64,000 nucleotides of DNA from Helicobacter canadensis MIT 98-5491 (GTDB lineage: Bacteria > Campylobacterota > Campylobacteria > Campylobacterales > Helicobacteraceae): positions 1,393,629 through 1,457,628 of the forward strand of contig NZ_CM000776.2 of NCBI RefSeq assembly GCF_000162575.1, in the 5' to 3' direction. The notes under the pieces were generated by a model. The model was not told the DNA's origin. It saw only the letters and a program-made list of their open reading frames with translations, and did not search any database. The first letter of the stretch is position 1; each line of letters begins with the position of its first letter. Positions 8,335 through 16,106 of this stretch are shown here, in pieces. A program made the position numbers and the translations under genes.

Positions 8335-9549
8335 ATGCTTTTTTTAATTGGATATGGCAAAACCAATCAAGCCATTGCTGATAAATTTAGCCCTTGCTAC
8401 ATTTTTGATGATAACTTTAAAGAAGTCTCTAAAGATTCTAAAGGCAACACGCTTTTGCCTTCAAATCAACTAAAAAATTATTTAGAAAAATACCCTAACG
8501 CACAAATTATCACAAGCCCAGGTATCCCTCCACAAAATCCGATGATAAAGCTTAGCCAACCCATTAGCGAATATGATTTTTTTGCCCCCACAATGCCCTT
8601 TAGCGTGTGGATTAGCGGAACTAATGGAAAAACCACTACTACACAAATGCTAACCCACCTCCTCCAAAATAAAGGCGCTCTTAGTGGTGGAAACATTGGC
8701 ACTCCCTTGGCTAATCTTAACCCTAAAGCTCCCCTTTGGATTTTAGAAACTAGCTCCTTTACAATCCATTACACCAATATAGCCAAACCCAATCTATACC
8801 TACTTTTACCCATAACTCAAGATCACATTAGTTGGCATGGTGATTATGAATCTTATATCGCAGACAAACTCAAACCTCTTTTGTCGATGAAAGACAAAGA
8901 AATAGCCATTATCCCCCAATCTTTGCAGTCTCATCCTTTTTGTCAAAAAACCCTAGCCAAACTTTTTTTCTACTCTAATTCTCAATCTCTAGCCAAGCAA
9001 TTTTTCCTAGATCTAAACAAAATCGCTTTTAAAGAACCTTTTTTACTCGATGCCATTCTTGCTCTTAGTGCCACGCAGATTCTCTTTAATGAAGTGGATT
9101 ATGATTTGCTAAATAGCTTTAAAATCGGCGCTCATAAAATTGAAGAATTTTTTGATTCTCAAAATCGCCTTTGGGTTGATGATAGCAAAGGCACTAATCT
9201 TGATGCCACAATGGAAGCTATCAAACGCTATCAAAATCAAACTCTCCATTTGATTCTAGGCGGAGATGACAAAGGCGCAGATTTAACACCACTTTTTGCA
9301 TTAATGGAAAAATGTCAAATCACCCTTTATGCCATTGGATCAAACACCCAAAAAATAGCTCTTTTAGCTAAAAATCACCATATCCCTTGTTTTCCTTGCC
9401 ACACCCTAGAAATAGCGGTGCAAGAAATCCACAAACACCACACACAACAAAGCATCGCAATGCTTTCACCTGCTGCGGCAAGTTTAGATCAATTTAGCTC
9501 TTATAAAGAAAGGGGTGATAAATTTAAAGTCTATGTCCAATCTCTCTAA
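8335..9549 (+). CDS. murD: UDP-N-acetylmuramoyl-L-alanine--D-glutamate ligase
   Basis: Adds D-glutamate to UDP-MurNAc-L-alanine in the cytoplasm. The Mur-ligase ATP loop GTNGKTTTT is near residue 100, the central ETSSF and ITQDHISWHG segments follow, and the C-terminal domain has DDSKGTN and the LSPAAASLDQFSSYKERG ending. At 404 residues it is shorter than the E. coli enzyme, as expected for epsilonproteobacteria. It stops 3 bp from the convergent yeiE-like gene. Confidence 0.95.
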   Translation: MLFLIGYGKTNQAIADKFSPCYIFDDNFKEVSKDSKGNTLLPSNQLKNYLEKYPNAQIITSPGIPPQNPMIKLSQPISEYDFFAPTMPFSVWISGTNGKTTTTQMLTHLLQNKGALSGGNIGTPLANLNPKAPLWILETSSFTIHYTNIAKPNLYLLLPITQDHISWHGDYESYIADKLKPLLSMKDKEIAIIPQSLQSHPFCQKTLAKLFFYSNSQSLAKQFFLDLNKIAFKEPFLLDAILALSATQILFNEVDYDLLNSFKIGAHKIEEFFDSQNRLWVDDSKGTNLDATMEAIKRYQNQTLHLILGGDDKGADLTPLFALMEKCQITLYAIGSNTQKIALLAKNHHIPCFPCHTLEIAVQEIHKHHTQQSIAMLSPAAASLDQFSSYKERGDKFKVYVQSL

Positions 9550-9552
9550 ATT

Positions 9553-10452
9553 TTAATGTTTGTTTTGCAAACTTTCATTGATAAATTCCTCAAAACGCAT
9601 TAAAATAATATTGATAGGATGACTTTTCCGCCTCAAACTATAAAAATGCCTCTCTAAATTAAGATTAACAATCTCAATAGAAAACAAAATGCCATTTTTA
9701 AGCTCCTGCTGTATGGCTACTTCAGAAAAAACCGCAATAGCCCCTTTATTTACCACCAAATCTTTAATAGCCGTTGTCCTATCTAATTCTAAAAAAATCG
9801 GAACTTCTTTTTTTAATTTTCCCAAAGCATTTAAAAAGCTATCTCTTAATCCCGAACCATATTCCCTAAAAATCCACTTTTTATCTAATAATTCATCAAT
9901 ATAACGCGGTTTTGAAGCCAAAATAAAATCATTACTCGCTACAATCAAACGATCTTCACACAAAACTTCACGAATTAGCCCCTCACTTTGTGCATATTCT
10001 AGCCCAATTTCACCCTCCACTAATGCCAATTCTACGCTACCACTTTTTAAGAGATTCAAGCATTCTTGAGTGTTATAAATCTTTGAATTAACCTTGACTT
10101 TTGGATATGCCTTTGCAAAGTCAAATAAGATTCTAGGTAAAAAATATTCCCCTATAGTGTGTGTGGCTACAAGATTGATTTCACCAATCAAAATGCCCTC
10201 TTCCCCTAAAGCTTCTAAACTTGAATAATAACTCTGCACTACTTCCACCCACAAACTCCCAAGATACAAAGCTTGTGTTGTTGGGACAAGTCTTTTCCCT
10301 AATCTCTCAAAAAGCGTGATTCCAAGCATTTTTTCTATATTTCTAATTAACACCGAAACATTTGGCTGTGTAATTTTAAAATTTTGTGCGGTTAAAGTTG
10401 GACTTTTGGTGTGCAATAAATCTAAGAAAATCTCCAAATCTCTAATTTTCAA
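9553..10452 (-). CDS. LysR-type regulator, YeiE-like by context
   Basis: A LysR-family transcription factor: residues 1-60 form the winged helix-turn-helix with TLTAQNFKITQPNVSVLIRNIE, followed by a two-lobed effector domain. It is divergent from a YeiH-type transporter, as yeiE is from yeiH in E. coli, where YeiE responds to sulfite. An upstream GTG at 10458 lies directly against the AGGGG Shine-Dalgarno; TTG at 10452 has 5 nt spacing and is my preferred start. The effector is not shown by the sequence. Confidence 0.85.
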   Translation of the reverse strand: MKIRDLEIFLDLLHTKSPTLTAQNFKITQPNVSVLIRNIEKMLGITLFERLGKRLVPTTQALYLGSLWVEVVQSYYSSLEALGEEGILIGEINLVATHTIGEYFLPRILFDFAKAYPKVKVNSKIYNTQECLNLLKSGSVELALVEGEIGLEYAQSEGLIREVLCEDRLIVASNDFILASKPRYIDELLDKKWIFREYGSGLRDSFLNALGKLKKEVPIFLELDRTTAIKDLVVNKGAIAVFSEVAIQQELKNGILFSIEIVNLNLERHFYSLRRKSHPINIILMRFEEFINESLQNKH

Positions 10453-10536
10453 TTTCACCCCTTTTTTATTTAAAAAGCCTTAGAATCTCATATAAAAGAT
10501 ATTTTATTCTTTATCATCAAGTATTCCATATTTTTT

Positions 10537-10584
10537 ATTAAATTAATATATTTTATATTTTTGATTAAAATAATATATTTTTAT
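10537..10584. repeat. imperfect direct repeat in the yeiE/yeiH intergenic region
   Basis: ATTAAATTAATATATTTTAT at 10537-10556 recurs at 10564-10584 as nearly the same sequence, 27 bp on. Each copy contains the palindrome AATATATT. LysR regulators bind paired dyads of this kind between divergent genes, so these are candidate operator half-sites. AT-rich background makes chance similarity possible. Confidence 0.4.
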
Positions 10585-10601
10585 TATGATGCATTTGGTG
10601 C

Positions 10602-10607
10602 TATAAT
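10602..10607 (+). promoter_or_regulatory. yeiH -10 element
   Basis: A consensus TATAAT 30 bp before the transporter start, just downstream of the repeated AT-rich blocks. The strong AGGGGGG ribosome-binding site follows at 10627-10632. Confidence 0.55.
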
Positions 10608-10636
10608 CCCACAAAAATTCTCAAATAGGGGGGAAA

Positions 10637-11749
10637 ATGTTAAAAAATGAACATTTATTTAAAATGATTTCTTCAAATTTCAAAGGGCTTTTGTTAGTTG
10701 GCTTAATTGTTGCCTTTGCCTTTTATCTCTCTGGAATCCAAGCTATCCAAGACACCACCCATTTGGCTGCTACTGCTTTTGCAATTATCATTGGAGCAGC
10801 CCTATCACCTTGGTTTTTTAGATTCCAACACACACTCCAAGCAGGAGTGCATTTTAGCGCCAAAAAACTTTTGCGTTTAGGAATCGTGCTTTATGGATTT
10901 AATATTACTTTTAGTGAGTTATATAATGTTGGTTTTTATGGATTTTTGATTGCCTTTATTGTGATTGTGAGTATTTTTTTGATTGCTTTATTTGCAGGGA
11001 CAAAAATCTTTAAGCTTGATAGGGAAACTTCTATGCTTGTGGGTGCTGGTAGTGCTATTTGCGGTGCTGCTGCGGTTTTAGCTCTTGAATCAAGTCTAAA
11101 GTCTGATTCCTTTAAAGGCGTTGTTGCCGTTGGTAGCGTGGTGGTTTTTGGCTTGATTGCAATGTTTTTATACCCCATTGCCTTTAGCACTGGAATCATT
11201 CCTTCCTTAGATAGTAATGGAATGGGGCTTTTTATGGGAGCTACCTTGCACGAAGTTGCCAATGTTGCTGGAGCTGCTGAAATGGCAAAAGAGATGACTA
11301 ATGGAATCTTCACTCAAAGTGCCGCCAATCTTGCAGTCATCATTAAAATGATGCGTGTGATTTTACTAGTGCCTTTTTTATTAATTGTTGCTTATTTTAT
11401 CGCTAGGGATAACAATGCACAAAACACCGCCCAAAGAACTAGCAAAAAAATTGACATTCCCTATTTTGCCTTTATGTTTTTAGGGGTTATTGTGCTTAAT
11501 ACTTTTTTAAGTGCCCATAAAGACACGCTTATTTTAAATACCTTTAGCATTCAATCTATTATTGAAAGCGGTCGATTCCTTTGCACCCTTTGCATTGTTT
11601 TTGCTATGGCTGCTTTAGGGCTTCAAATTGACTTTAAAAAATTTATCAAATTAGGCGGAAAAGCCTTTGGTTTAGCCTTTTTACTCTTTATTATCTTAAT
11701 CTTTGGAGGATATTTGCTAACTCTCTGTTTCCAAGGAATCCTTTGGTAA
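10637..11749 (+). CDS. yeiH: YeiH-family (UPF0324) membrane transporter, putative sulfate or sulfite exporter
   Basis: A 370-residue polytopic membrane protein with about ten hydrophobic segments. Family features are FSAKKLLRLGIVLYGF, the AGSAICGAAAVLA motif, ATLHEVANVAGAA and the terminal ALGLQIDFKK. The family is annotated as putative sulfate exporters and YeiH is linked to sulfite stress through YeiE; transport itself is little tested. The divergent LysR gene is its likely regulator. Confidence 0.85.
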   Translation: MLKNEHLFKMISSNFKGLLLVGLIVAFAFYLSGIQAIQDTTHLAATAFAIIIGAALSPWFFRFQHTLQAGVHFSAKKLLRLGIVLYGFNITFSELYNVGFYGFLIAFIVIVSIFLIALFAGTKIFKLDRETSMLVGAGSAICGAAAVLALESSLKSDSFKGVVAVGSVVVFGLIAMFLYPIAFSTGIIPSLDSNGMGLFMGATLHEVANVAGAAEMAKEMTNGIFTQSAANLAVIIKMMRVILLVPFLLIVAYFIARDNNAQNTAQRTSKKIDIPYFAFMFLGVIVLNTFLSAHKDTLILNTFSIQSIIESGRFLCTLCIVFAMAALGLQIDFKKFIKLGGKAFGLAFLLFIILIFGGYLLTLCFQGILW

Positions 11750-11751
11750 TT

Positions 11752-11770
11752 TTGCCTACTTTAGAGGCAA
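11752..11770. terminator. short hairpin between convergent yeiH and the rhodanese gene
   Basis: TTGCCT, a seven-base loop and AGGCAA form a six-pair stem covering the stop of the rhodanese-like gene. No long T tract follows on either strand, so a terminator role is weakly supported. Confidence 0.3.
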
Positions 11771-12072
11771 TTTGCCACTGCCTCATCTAAATAATAGATA
11801 TTTAAATACCCTGCTTCTACCAAATCAGTTCCGAGTAAAGACGCAGAATGCCCCAAATAGCAATTAATTAAAATCTTTTTATCTTGATTTAAAACTTCTT
11901 GTAACTCTTCTTGGGTGGTAATATTTCTAGCACCCCTTAAATGCCCTCTTCTAAAATCCTCTGGCATTCGGATATCCACACAAATCCACTCTTCATTTTC
12001 TAAAATATCTTTTAAATCTTCTTTATAAACTGCCTTTGCAAGACTTTTATAATTCTTTCCATAATACTGCAT
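11761..12072 (-). CDS. single-domain rhodanese-like sulfurtransferase
   Basis: A 103-residue cytoplasmic rhodanese domain. It has the CVDIRMPEDFRRGHLRGARNI segment that precedes the active site and the cysteine loop CYLGHSA. The loop keeps the catalytic Cys but has HSA where CRSGxRS is common. Such proteins carry persulfide sulfur; the acceptor is unknown. It starts 3 bp after rsmD ends, suggesting co-transcription. Confidence 0.8.
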   Translation of the reverse strand: MQYYGKNYKSLAKAVYKEDLKDILENEEWICVDIRMPEDFRRGHLRGARNITTQEELQEVLNQDKKILINCYLGHSASLLGTDLVEAGYLNIYYLDEAVANCL

Positions 12073-12075
12073 TAT

Positions 12076-12669
12076 TCATCCTTTTACAAAATAACTTAAA
12101 GCACTTTTGCCAAATTTTCTTGTTTTTACACACTCAAAATCACCTAAATTTTGGGGGATTCTAAGGCTAGAAATATGCTCTAACACCACAATGCCAAAAA
12201 CATTAGAATCCAAGCTCTTAATTATCTTAAAACATTTCTCATAGATTCCCTCCATTCCCTCACGCATATCAAAAGGTGGATCAAAATACCCAATGCTAAA
12301 ATCCTTAATTCCCTTTAGTGTTTCTTTATAATTTTCAAAAGTATCACCAAAAATAATCTGGCAATCACAATCTTTGCAAACCTTTTGAATATTACTTTTT
12401 AAAACTTCATAAGATTCTCTATTCTGTTCAAAAAATATAGCACTTTTAGCTCCCCTACTTAATGCCTCAATGCCAATACTCCCACTCCCTGCAAAAAATT
12501 CCACAAAATTAGATCCTACTACATCGCAATTTAATGTATTAAAAAGCGATTCTTTTAAGATTGCTTTAGAAGAACGAGTAATCTCCAAAGGAGCCATTTG
12601 AAGATTTCTTCCTTTAAAAATTCCACCAATAACCTTTAAAGTAGCTTTTTTTGAATTATCTATCTGCAT
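12076..12669 (-). CDS. rsmD: 16S rRNA (guanine(966)-N2)-methyltransferase
   Basis: Methylates G966 of 16S rRNA with S-adenosylmethionine. The 197-residue protein starts with the RsmD signature GGIFKGR, has the SAM motif VEFFAGSGSIGIEALSRGA and the catalytic FDPPF. Its start lies 14 bp inside the upstream gene and the rhodanese gene follows closely. Confidence 0.92.
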   Translation of the reverse strand: MQIDNSKKATLKVIGGIFKGRNLQMAPLEITRSSKAILKESLFNTLNCDVVGSNFVEFFAGSGSIGIEALSRGAKSAIFFEQNRESYEVLKSNIQKVCKDCDCQIIFGDTFENYKETLKGIKDFSIGYFDPPFDMREGMEGIYEKCFKIIKSLDSNVFGIVVLEHISSLRIPQNLGDFECVKTRKFGKSALSYFVKG

Positions 12670-13099
12670 AGCTTTCCTTCCAATGCTCTAAAATAATGCC
12701 CTCAATCTCCCTTGCATATCTCTCCAAGACATCTCGAATCTTCTCATGCAAAACATCATCTCTTTTTTCTTGTTTTTGAAATTCCAAATCACTTAGCATT
12801 TCACGCCAATTTGCACTCTCAACATTAGCTTGTTTAATCTCCTCTTCTTCTTTATTTTCTTCTTGTTTTTGAATCCTTTCAAAAAATCTTTGCAATCTAT
12901 CAATCAAAACCTCTTTAGTAAAAGGCTTATTTAAACTAGCATTTTCATATTCACCAATCAAAAAAACAGGTTTTTGAGAATCTATAGGCTGGGTAGCAAC
13001 CACAAAATCACAAAATTTATAACTCGTCAAATAATCTTTTAAATACATTTCCAAAGTTTTACCCAATAAAAGAGAATCACTAATAAGAGCTATTTTCAT
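12656..13099 (-). CDS. conserved hypothetical protein with a receiver-like N-terminus
   Basis: I do not recognise a named family. Residues 1-75 (MKIALISDSLLLGKTLEMYL..., then FLIGEYENASLNKPFTKEVLIDRL) have the look of a degenerate response-regulator receiver fold: an opening beta strand with acidic residue, a late KPF followed by a helix. The phospho-acceptor aspartate is not evident. Residues 75-147 are charged and helical, with a run of Glu. It overlaps rsmD by 14 bp. Confidence 0.65.
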   Translation of the reverse strand: MKIALISDSLLLGKTLEMYLKDYLTSYKFCDFVVATQPIDSQKPVFLIGEYENASLNKPFTKEVLIDRLQRFFERIQKQEENKEEEEIKQANVESANWREMLSDLEFQKQEKRDDVLHEKIRDVLERYAREIEGIILEHWKESYADR

Positions 13100-13196
13100 A
13101 CTTTTTCCTTAAATTCTACAAAGAAAAATTTTAAAACATTATATTAAAAAAAATACAAAAAAGTAAGAGGAAAGGTTTAAGTAAGAAAAAAAGTCA

Positions 13197-13220
13197 AAAA
13201 CAAGGATAAATCCTTGTTTT
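13197..13220 (-). terminator. sodC Rho-independent terminator
   Basis: A perfect ten-pair stem, AAAACAAGGA and TCCTTGTTTT around a TAAA loop, sits 13 bp after the sodC stop. On the minus strand it is followed by TTTTTGACTTTTTTTC, so it fits termination of the sodC transcript. Confidence 0.75.
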
Positions 13221-13233
13221 CAGTTTATAGATA

Positions 13234-13788
13234 TTATTTAATCACTCCACACACCATTCTAGCGCCTCCACCGCCTAAAGCCTGCGGATGATCGTGATAA
13301 TTATCACCACCTACATGAATCATTAAGGAATGATTTTTCAATTCTTGCAAAGTTTTGATTTTAGGTGCCAAAACGGGGGTTTTAACTTCCTGTTTAGAAT
13401 CTGAATACAATGCTGGTAAATCTCCTTTATGTCCATTATCAAACCAAGGAAAAGAATGTGCTTTAGTCTCTTGTGGATCCCAATGCCCACCTGCTTTCAT
13501 TCCTAAGCCCTTTTCAGTAGCACCACAATCAGGATTAGTATGCACATGGAATCCATGGATACCACTCTCAATGCCCTTTAAATTTGGATAAAAGGCTACT
13601 CCATATTGAGTTTCCACAGCAATAATCTCTCCTGCCTCAACATTACCATTATTGCCTAAAATTTCCATTTTAATAGCAAGATGATTCTTCTCAGATTTAG
13701 GATTATAAAGTTTTGTTTCATCTTGAGCTATTAAAAAGCTAGAAACCATACCCAAAGCAAATGCACCCATTACAATTTTTTTAACCAT
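13234..13788 (-). CDS. sodC: periplasmic Cu-Zn superoxide dismutase
   Basis: Dismutates superoxide in the periplasm. The start at 13788 is chosen because AGGAG lies 7 nt before it and a signal peptide follows (MVKKIVMGAFALGMVSSFLIA); the frame stays open a further 35 codons upstream without support. Copper and zinc ligands are seen in GFHVHTNPDC, GGHWDPQETKAHSFPWFDNGHKGD and SLMIHVGGDNYHDHP, and the protein ends in GGGGARMVCGVI. It is a single gene with its own promoter and terminator. Confidence 0.94.
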   Translation of the reverse strand: MVKKIVMGAFALGMVSSFLIAQDETKLYNPKSEKNHLAIKMEILGNNGNVEAGEIIAVETQYGVAFYPNLKGIESGIHGFHVHTNPDCGATEKGLGMKAGGHWDPQETKAHSFPWFDNGHKGDLPALYSDSKQEVKTPVLAPKIKTLQELKNHSLMIHVGGDNYHDHPQALGGGGARMVCGVIK

Positions 13789-13826
13789 TATTTCACTCCT
13801 TATATCAATATTTTTAAAGGCAAAAA

Positions 13827-13832
13827 ACATTT
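13827..13832 (-). promoter_or_regulatory. sodC -10 element
   Basis: TAAAAT on the minus strand, 39 bp before the chosen sodC ATG. This also argues against the longer ORF start at 13893, which lies upstream of it. Confidence 0.4.
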
Positions 13833-13939
13833 TACCATATTGATTTAAAAATAAGAATATTTTCAAAAAAACATCTTTCATTTTAAAACTCAATTTCGCT
13901 AAAATCTTTAGTTTTAATAAGCTTTATATGTTTTTTTGC

Positions 13940-13945
13940 TATAAT
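13940..13945 (+). promoter_or_regulatory. aroQ operon -10 element
   Basis: An extended -10, TTTGC directly before TATAAT, 29 bp before the aroQ ATG, with CAAGGAG as ribosome-binding site. It is the only good promoter seen before the run of nine forward genes ending in fliY. Confidence 0.65.
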
Positions 13946-13973
13946 CCTTGCAATTTATTTCAAGGAGTTTTTT

Positions 13974-14462
13974 ATGAAAGTGATTGTTATCCAAGGTCCA
14001 AATCTTAATATGCTAGGCATTAGAGATCCTAGAATCTATGGACCTGCCAAACTTGAAACAATTCACCAAAATATTCAAAAACACGCCGAACAAATCGGCT
14101 TAGAAGTGGATTTTTTCCAAAGCAATTTTGAAGGAGAAATTGTTGATAAAATCCAAGAAGCACTTGGACAATATGATGGAATTGTCATCAATCCTGCTGC
14201 TTATTCTCACACTTCTATTGCTATTCGTGATGCCATTAGTGCTGTCAATCTTCCTACTATTGAAGTGCATATTAGTAATATCCATGCAAGAGAAGAATTT
14301 CGCCACAAAAGCATAACCGCAGGAGTTTGTGCTGGAGTTGTTGCGGGATTTGGTCCTATGGGCTACCATTTAGCCTTACAAGGTCTTTCGCAAATTCTCA
14401 ATGAAATTCAAGCTATCAAACAAGCTAGAGAACAACAAGCTCAAGCTAACGCAAATTCATAA
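13974..14462 (+). CDS. aroQ: type II 3-dehydroquinate dehydratase
   Basis: Third step of the shikimate pathway. It has the [13 protein letters not shown] start, the active-site Tyr in RDPRIYG, the [22 protein letters not shown] and [17 protein letters not shown] motifs, and a usual length (162 residues). It heads the operon leading to the flagellar genes, the same order as in H. pylori. Confidence 0.97.
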   Translation: MKVIVIQGPNLNMLGIRDPRIYGPAKLETIHQNIQKHAEQIGLEVDFFQSNFEGEIVDKIQEALGQYDGIVINPAAYSHTSIAIRDAISAVNLPTIEVHISNIHAREEFRHKSITAGVCAGVVAGFGPMGYHLALQGLSQILNEIQAIKQAREQQAQANANS

Positions 14463-14476
14463 CAAGCTTATCAAAT

Positions 14477-15520
14477 ATGGAAAATTTCATTATCAAAGAC
14501 GAAAATGCCCTTTATTTTGAAACACATTATAGTTGTGATAATGCAATTTTTTTAGCCATTGATCAAAAGGGATACTTTATCACCGATGGTCGCTATGAGA
14601 CAGAAGCAAAAGAACATATTAAAAGCACCCAATATGAGATTGAAATTCTCATCAGTCACGATCTCATACGCACTGCAAGAAATATTCTTAAAAAACACGA
14701 AAAGGCTACCTTTATTTTTAATCCACAAGAGTTTTCACTCTATTTTTATGAAAAACTCACTAGTGGTTTAAAAATTAATTTCCTACCCAAGCCCAATTTC
14801 CACCAAGAAAAACGAATCTGTAAAACCAAAGAAGAAATTGCACTCATTGAGCATTCTCAAAAGCTAAATATTAAAGCCTTTGACAAGTTTGCAGCGTGGA
14901 TTTCTAAAAATGCCAAAGACAGAAGTGAGGCTTTTTTACATTTTAAATCCCAAGCCTTTTTAACCAAAAAAGGCAAATACGATTTAAGTTTTAATCCCAT
15001 CGTTGGAATCAATGCAAATGCTGCAAAACCACACGCCCTACCTTCTAATGATCTACTTTTAAAAGGCGATTTATTGCTTTTTGATGCCGGAATAAAATAC
15101 CAAAGGTATTGCTCAGATAGGACAAGGACAGGGTATTTTAGCAAAAACGGCTTTAACTTCAAAAAAGAGCAACACTTCAAAGATTCAACACTTCAAAAAA
15201 TCTATGATATTGTTTTAAAAGCTCAAAAAAATGCTATTAAACACGCTAAAGCTGGAATGTTAGCCTGTGAAATTGATGCTTTAGCACGCGATGTCATTGA
15301 AAAAGCAGGTTATGGTAAATATTTCGTGCATTCTACAGGTCATGGCATAGGCTTAGACATTCACGAACTTCCTATTATTTCAGCACGCTCAAAAACCCGC
15401 ATAGAAGAGGGAATGGTTTTTTCTATTGAACCTGGCATTTATATTCCAAATAAATACGGAGTTAGAATCGAAGATTTAGTGGTTATAGAAAGCAATGGAG
15501 CAAGAATTCTTGGAGAATAA
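14477..15520 (+). CDS. pepQ: M24-family Xaa-Pro peptidase (PepQ-like)
   Basis: Metal-dependent aminopeptidase of the M24 (pita-bread) fold. An N-terminal creatinase-like domain covers residues 1-125. The catalytic domain carries the metal ligands in LLFDAGIKYQRYCSDRTRT (the usual D-x-G region), the histidine in HSTGHGIGLDIHELP, and the glutamates in SIEPGIY and RIEDLVV. The 347-residue length fits. folK starts 26 bp before its stop. Confidence 0.9.
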   Translation: MENFIIKDENALYFETHYSCDNAIFLAIDQKGYFITDGRYETEAKEHIKSTQYEIEILISHDLIRTARNILKKHEKATFIFNPQEFSLYFYEKLTSGLKINFLPKPNFHQEKRICKTKEEIALIEHSQKLNIKAFDKFAAWISKNAKDRSEAFLHFKSQAFLTKKGKYDLSFNPIVGINANAAKPHALPSNDLLLKGDLLLFDAGIKYQRYCSDRTRTGYFSKNGFNFKKEQHFKDSTLQKIYDIVLKAQKNAIKHAKAGMLACEIDALARDVIEKAGYGKYFVHSTGHGIGLDIHELPIISARSKTRIEEGMVFSIEPGIYIPNKYGVRIEDLVVIESNGARILGE

Positions 15521-16106
15521 ACCCCACTTGATTTCTTATTTTGGAAACAAATCTTACAAAATCATTCCACTTAAAAAAGATTTTTTGCTTTACATCCCCA
15601 AACACTTCCCCAAAAACAATACCTTTTCTCTTGCAAGAAAAATCCCAAAATTCCGATTCATACGCCAACCAAGTCCTTATGATTTATTTAAAAATAAACA
15701 AAAATTACAATCCTATGCCCTCTTAGGCATTGGTAGCAATCAAGGTGATTCTTTGGCAATTTTTTGGAAACTTTTTTTAAGGCTCAAAAAGAAAAATGCT
15801 ATAATTGCTTATTCGCCTTTTTTAAAAAATCCAGCCTTTGGATACACCAAACAAGCTGATTTTTTTAATGGTATAATTTGGATTAAAACAAAACTTTGTT
15901 ACGCCGATTTTTTTAGTTTTTGTTTTTACTTAGAGAGAATTTTTGGGCGTAAAAGAAAAAGAGAATTTAAAAACGCACCAAGGACTTTAGATCTTGACAT
16001 TTTGGGATTTAAAAACAAAACTATTTGCTTCAAACATTTGTGCATTCCACACAAAGAATGGGCAAATAGACCGAGTGTAACTATCCCTCTTAAAGGATTT
16101 TTATGA
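15495..16106 (+). CDS. folK: hydroxymethyldihydropterin pyrophosphokinase with N-terminal extension
   Basis: Transfers pyrophosphate from ATP to 6-hydroxymethyl-dihydropterin in folate synthesis. The enzyme domain begins near residue 72 with LLGIGSNQGDS and has FFNG, the RTLDLDIL metal site and the terminal IPHKEWANRPSVTIPL. The first 70 residues are basic and match nothing I know; the start overlaps pepQ by 26 bp. The last codons overlap flhF by 4 bp. Confidence 0.9.
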   Translation: MEQEFLENKPHLISYFGNKSYKIIPLKKDFLLYIPKHFPKNNTFSLARKIPKFRFIRQPSPYDLFKNKQKLQSYALLGIGSNQGDSLAIFWKLFLRLKKKNAIIAYSPFLKNPAFGYTKQADFFNGIIWIKTKLCYADFFSFCFYLERIFGRKRKREFKNAPRTLDLDILGFKNKTICFKHLCIPHKEWANRPSVTIPLKGFL

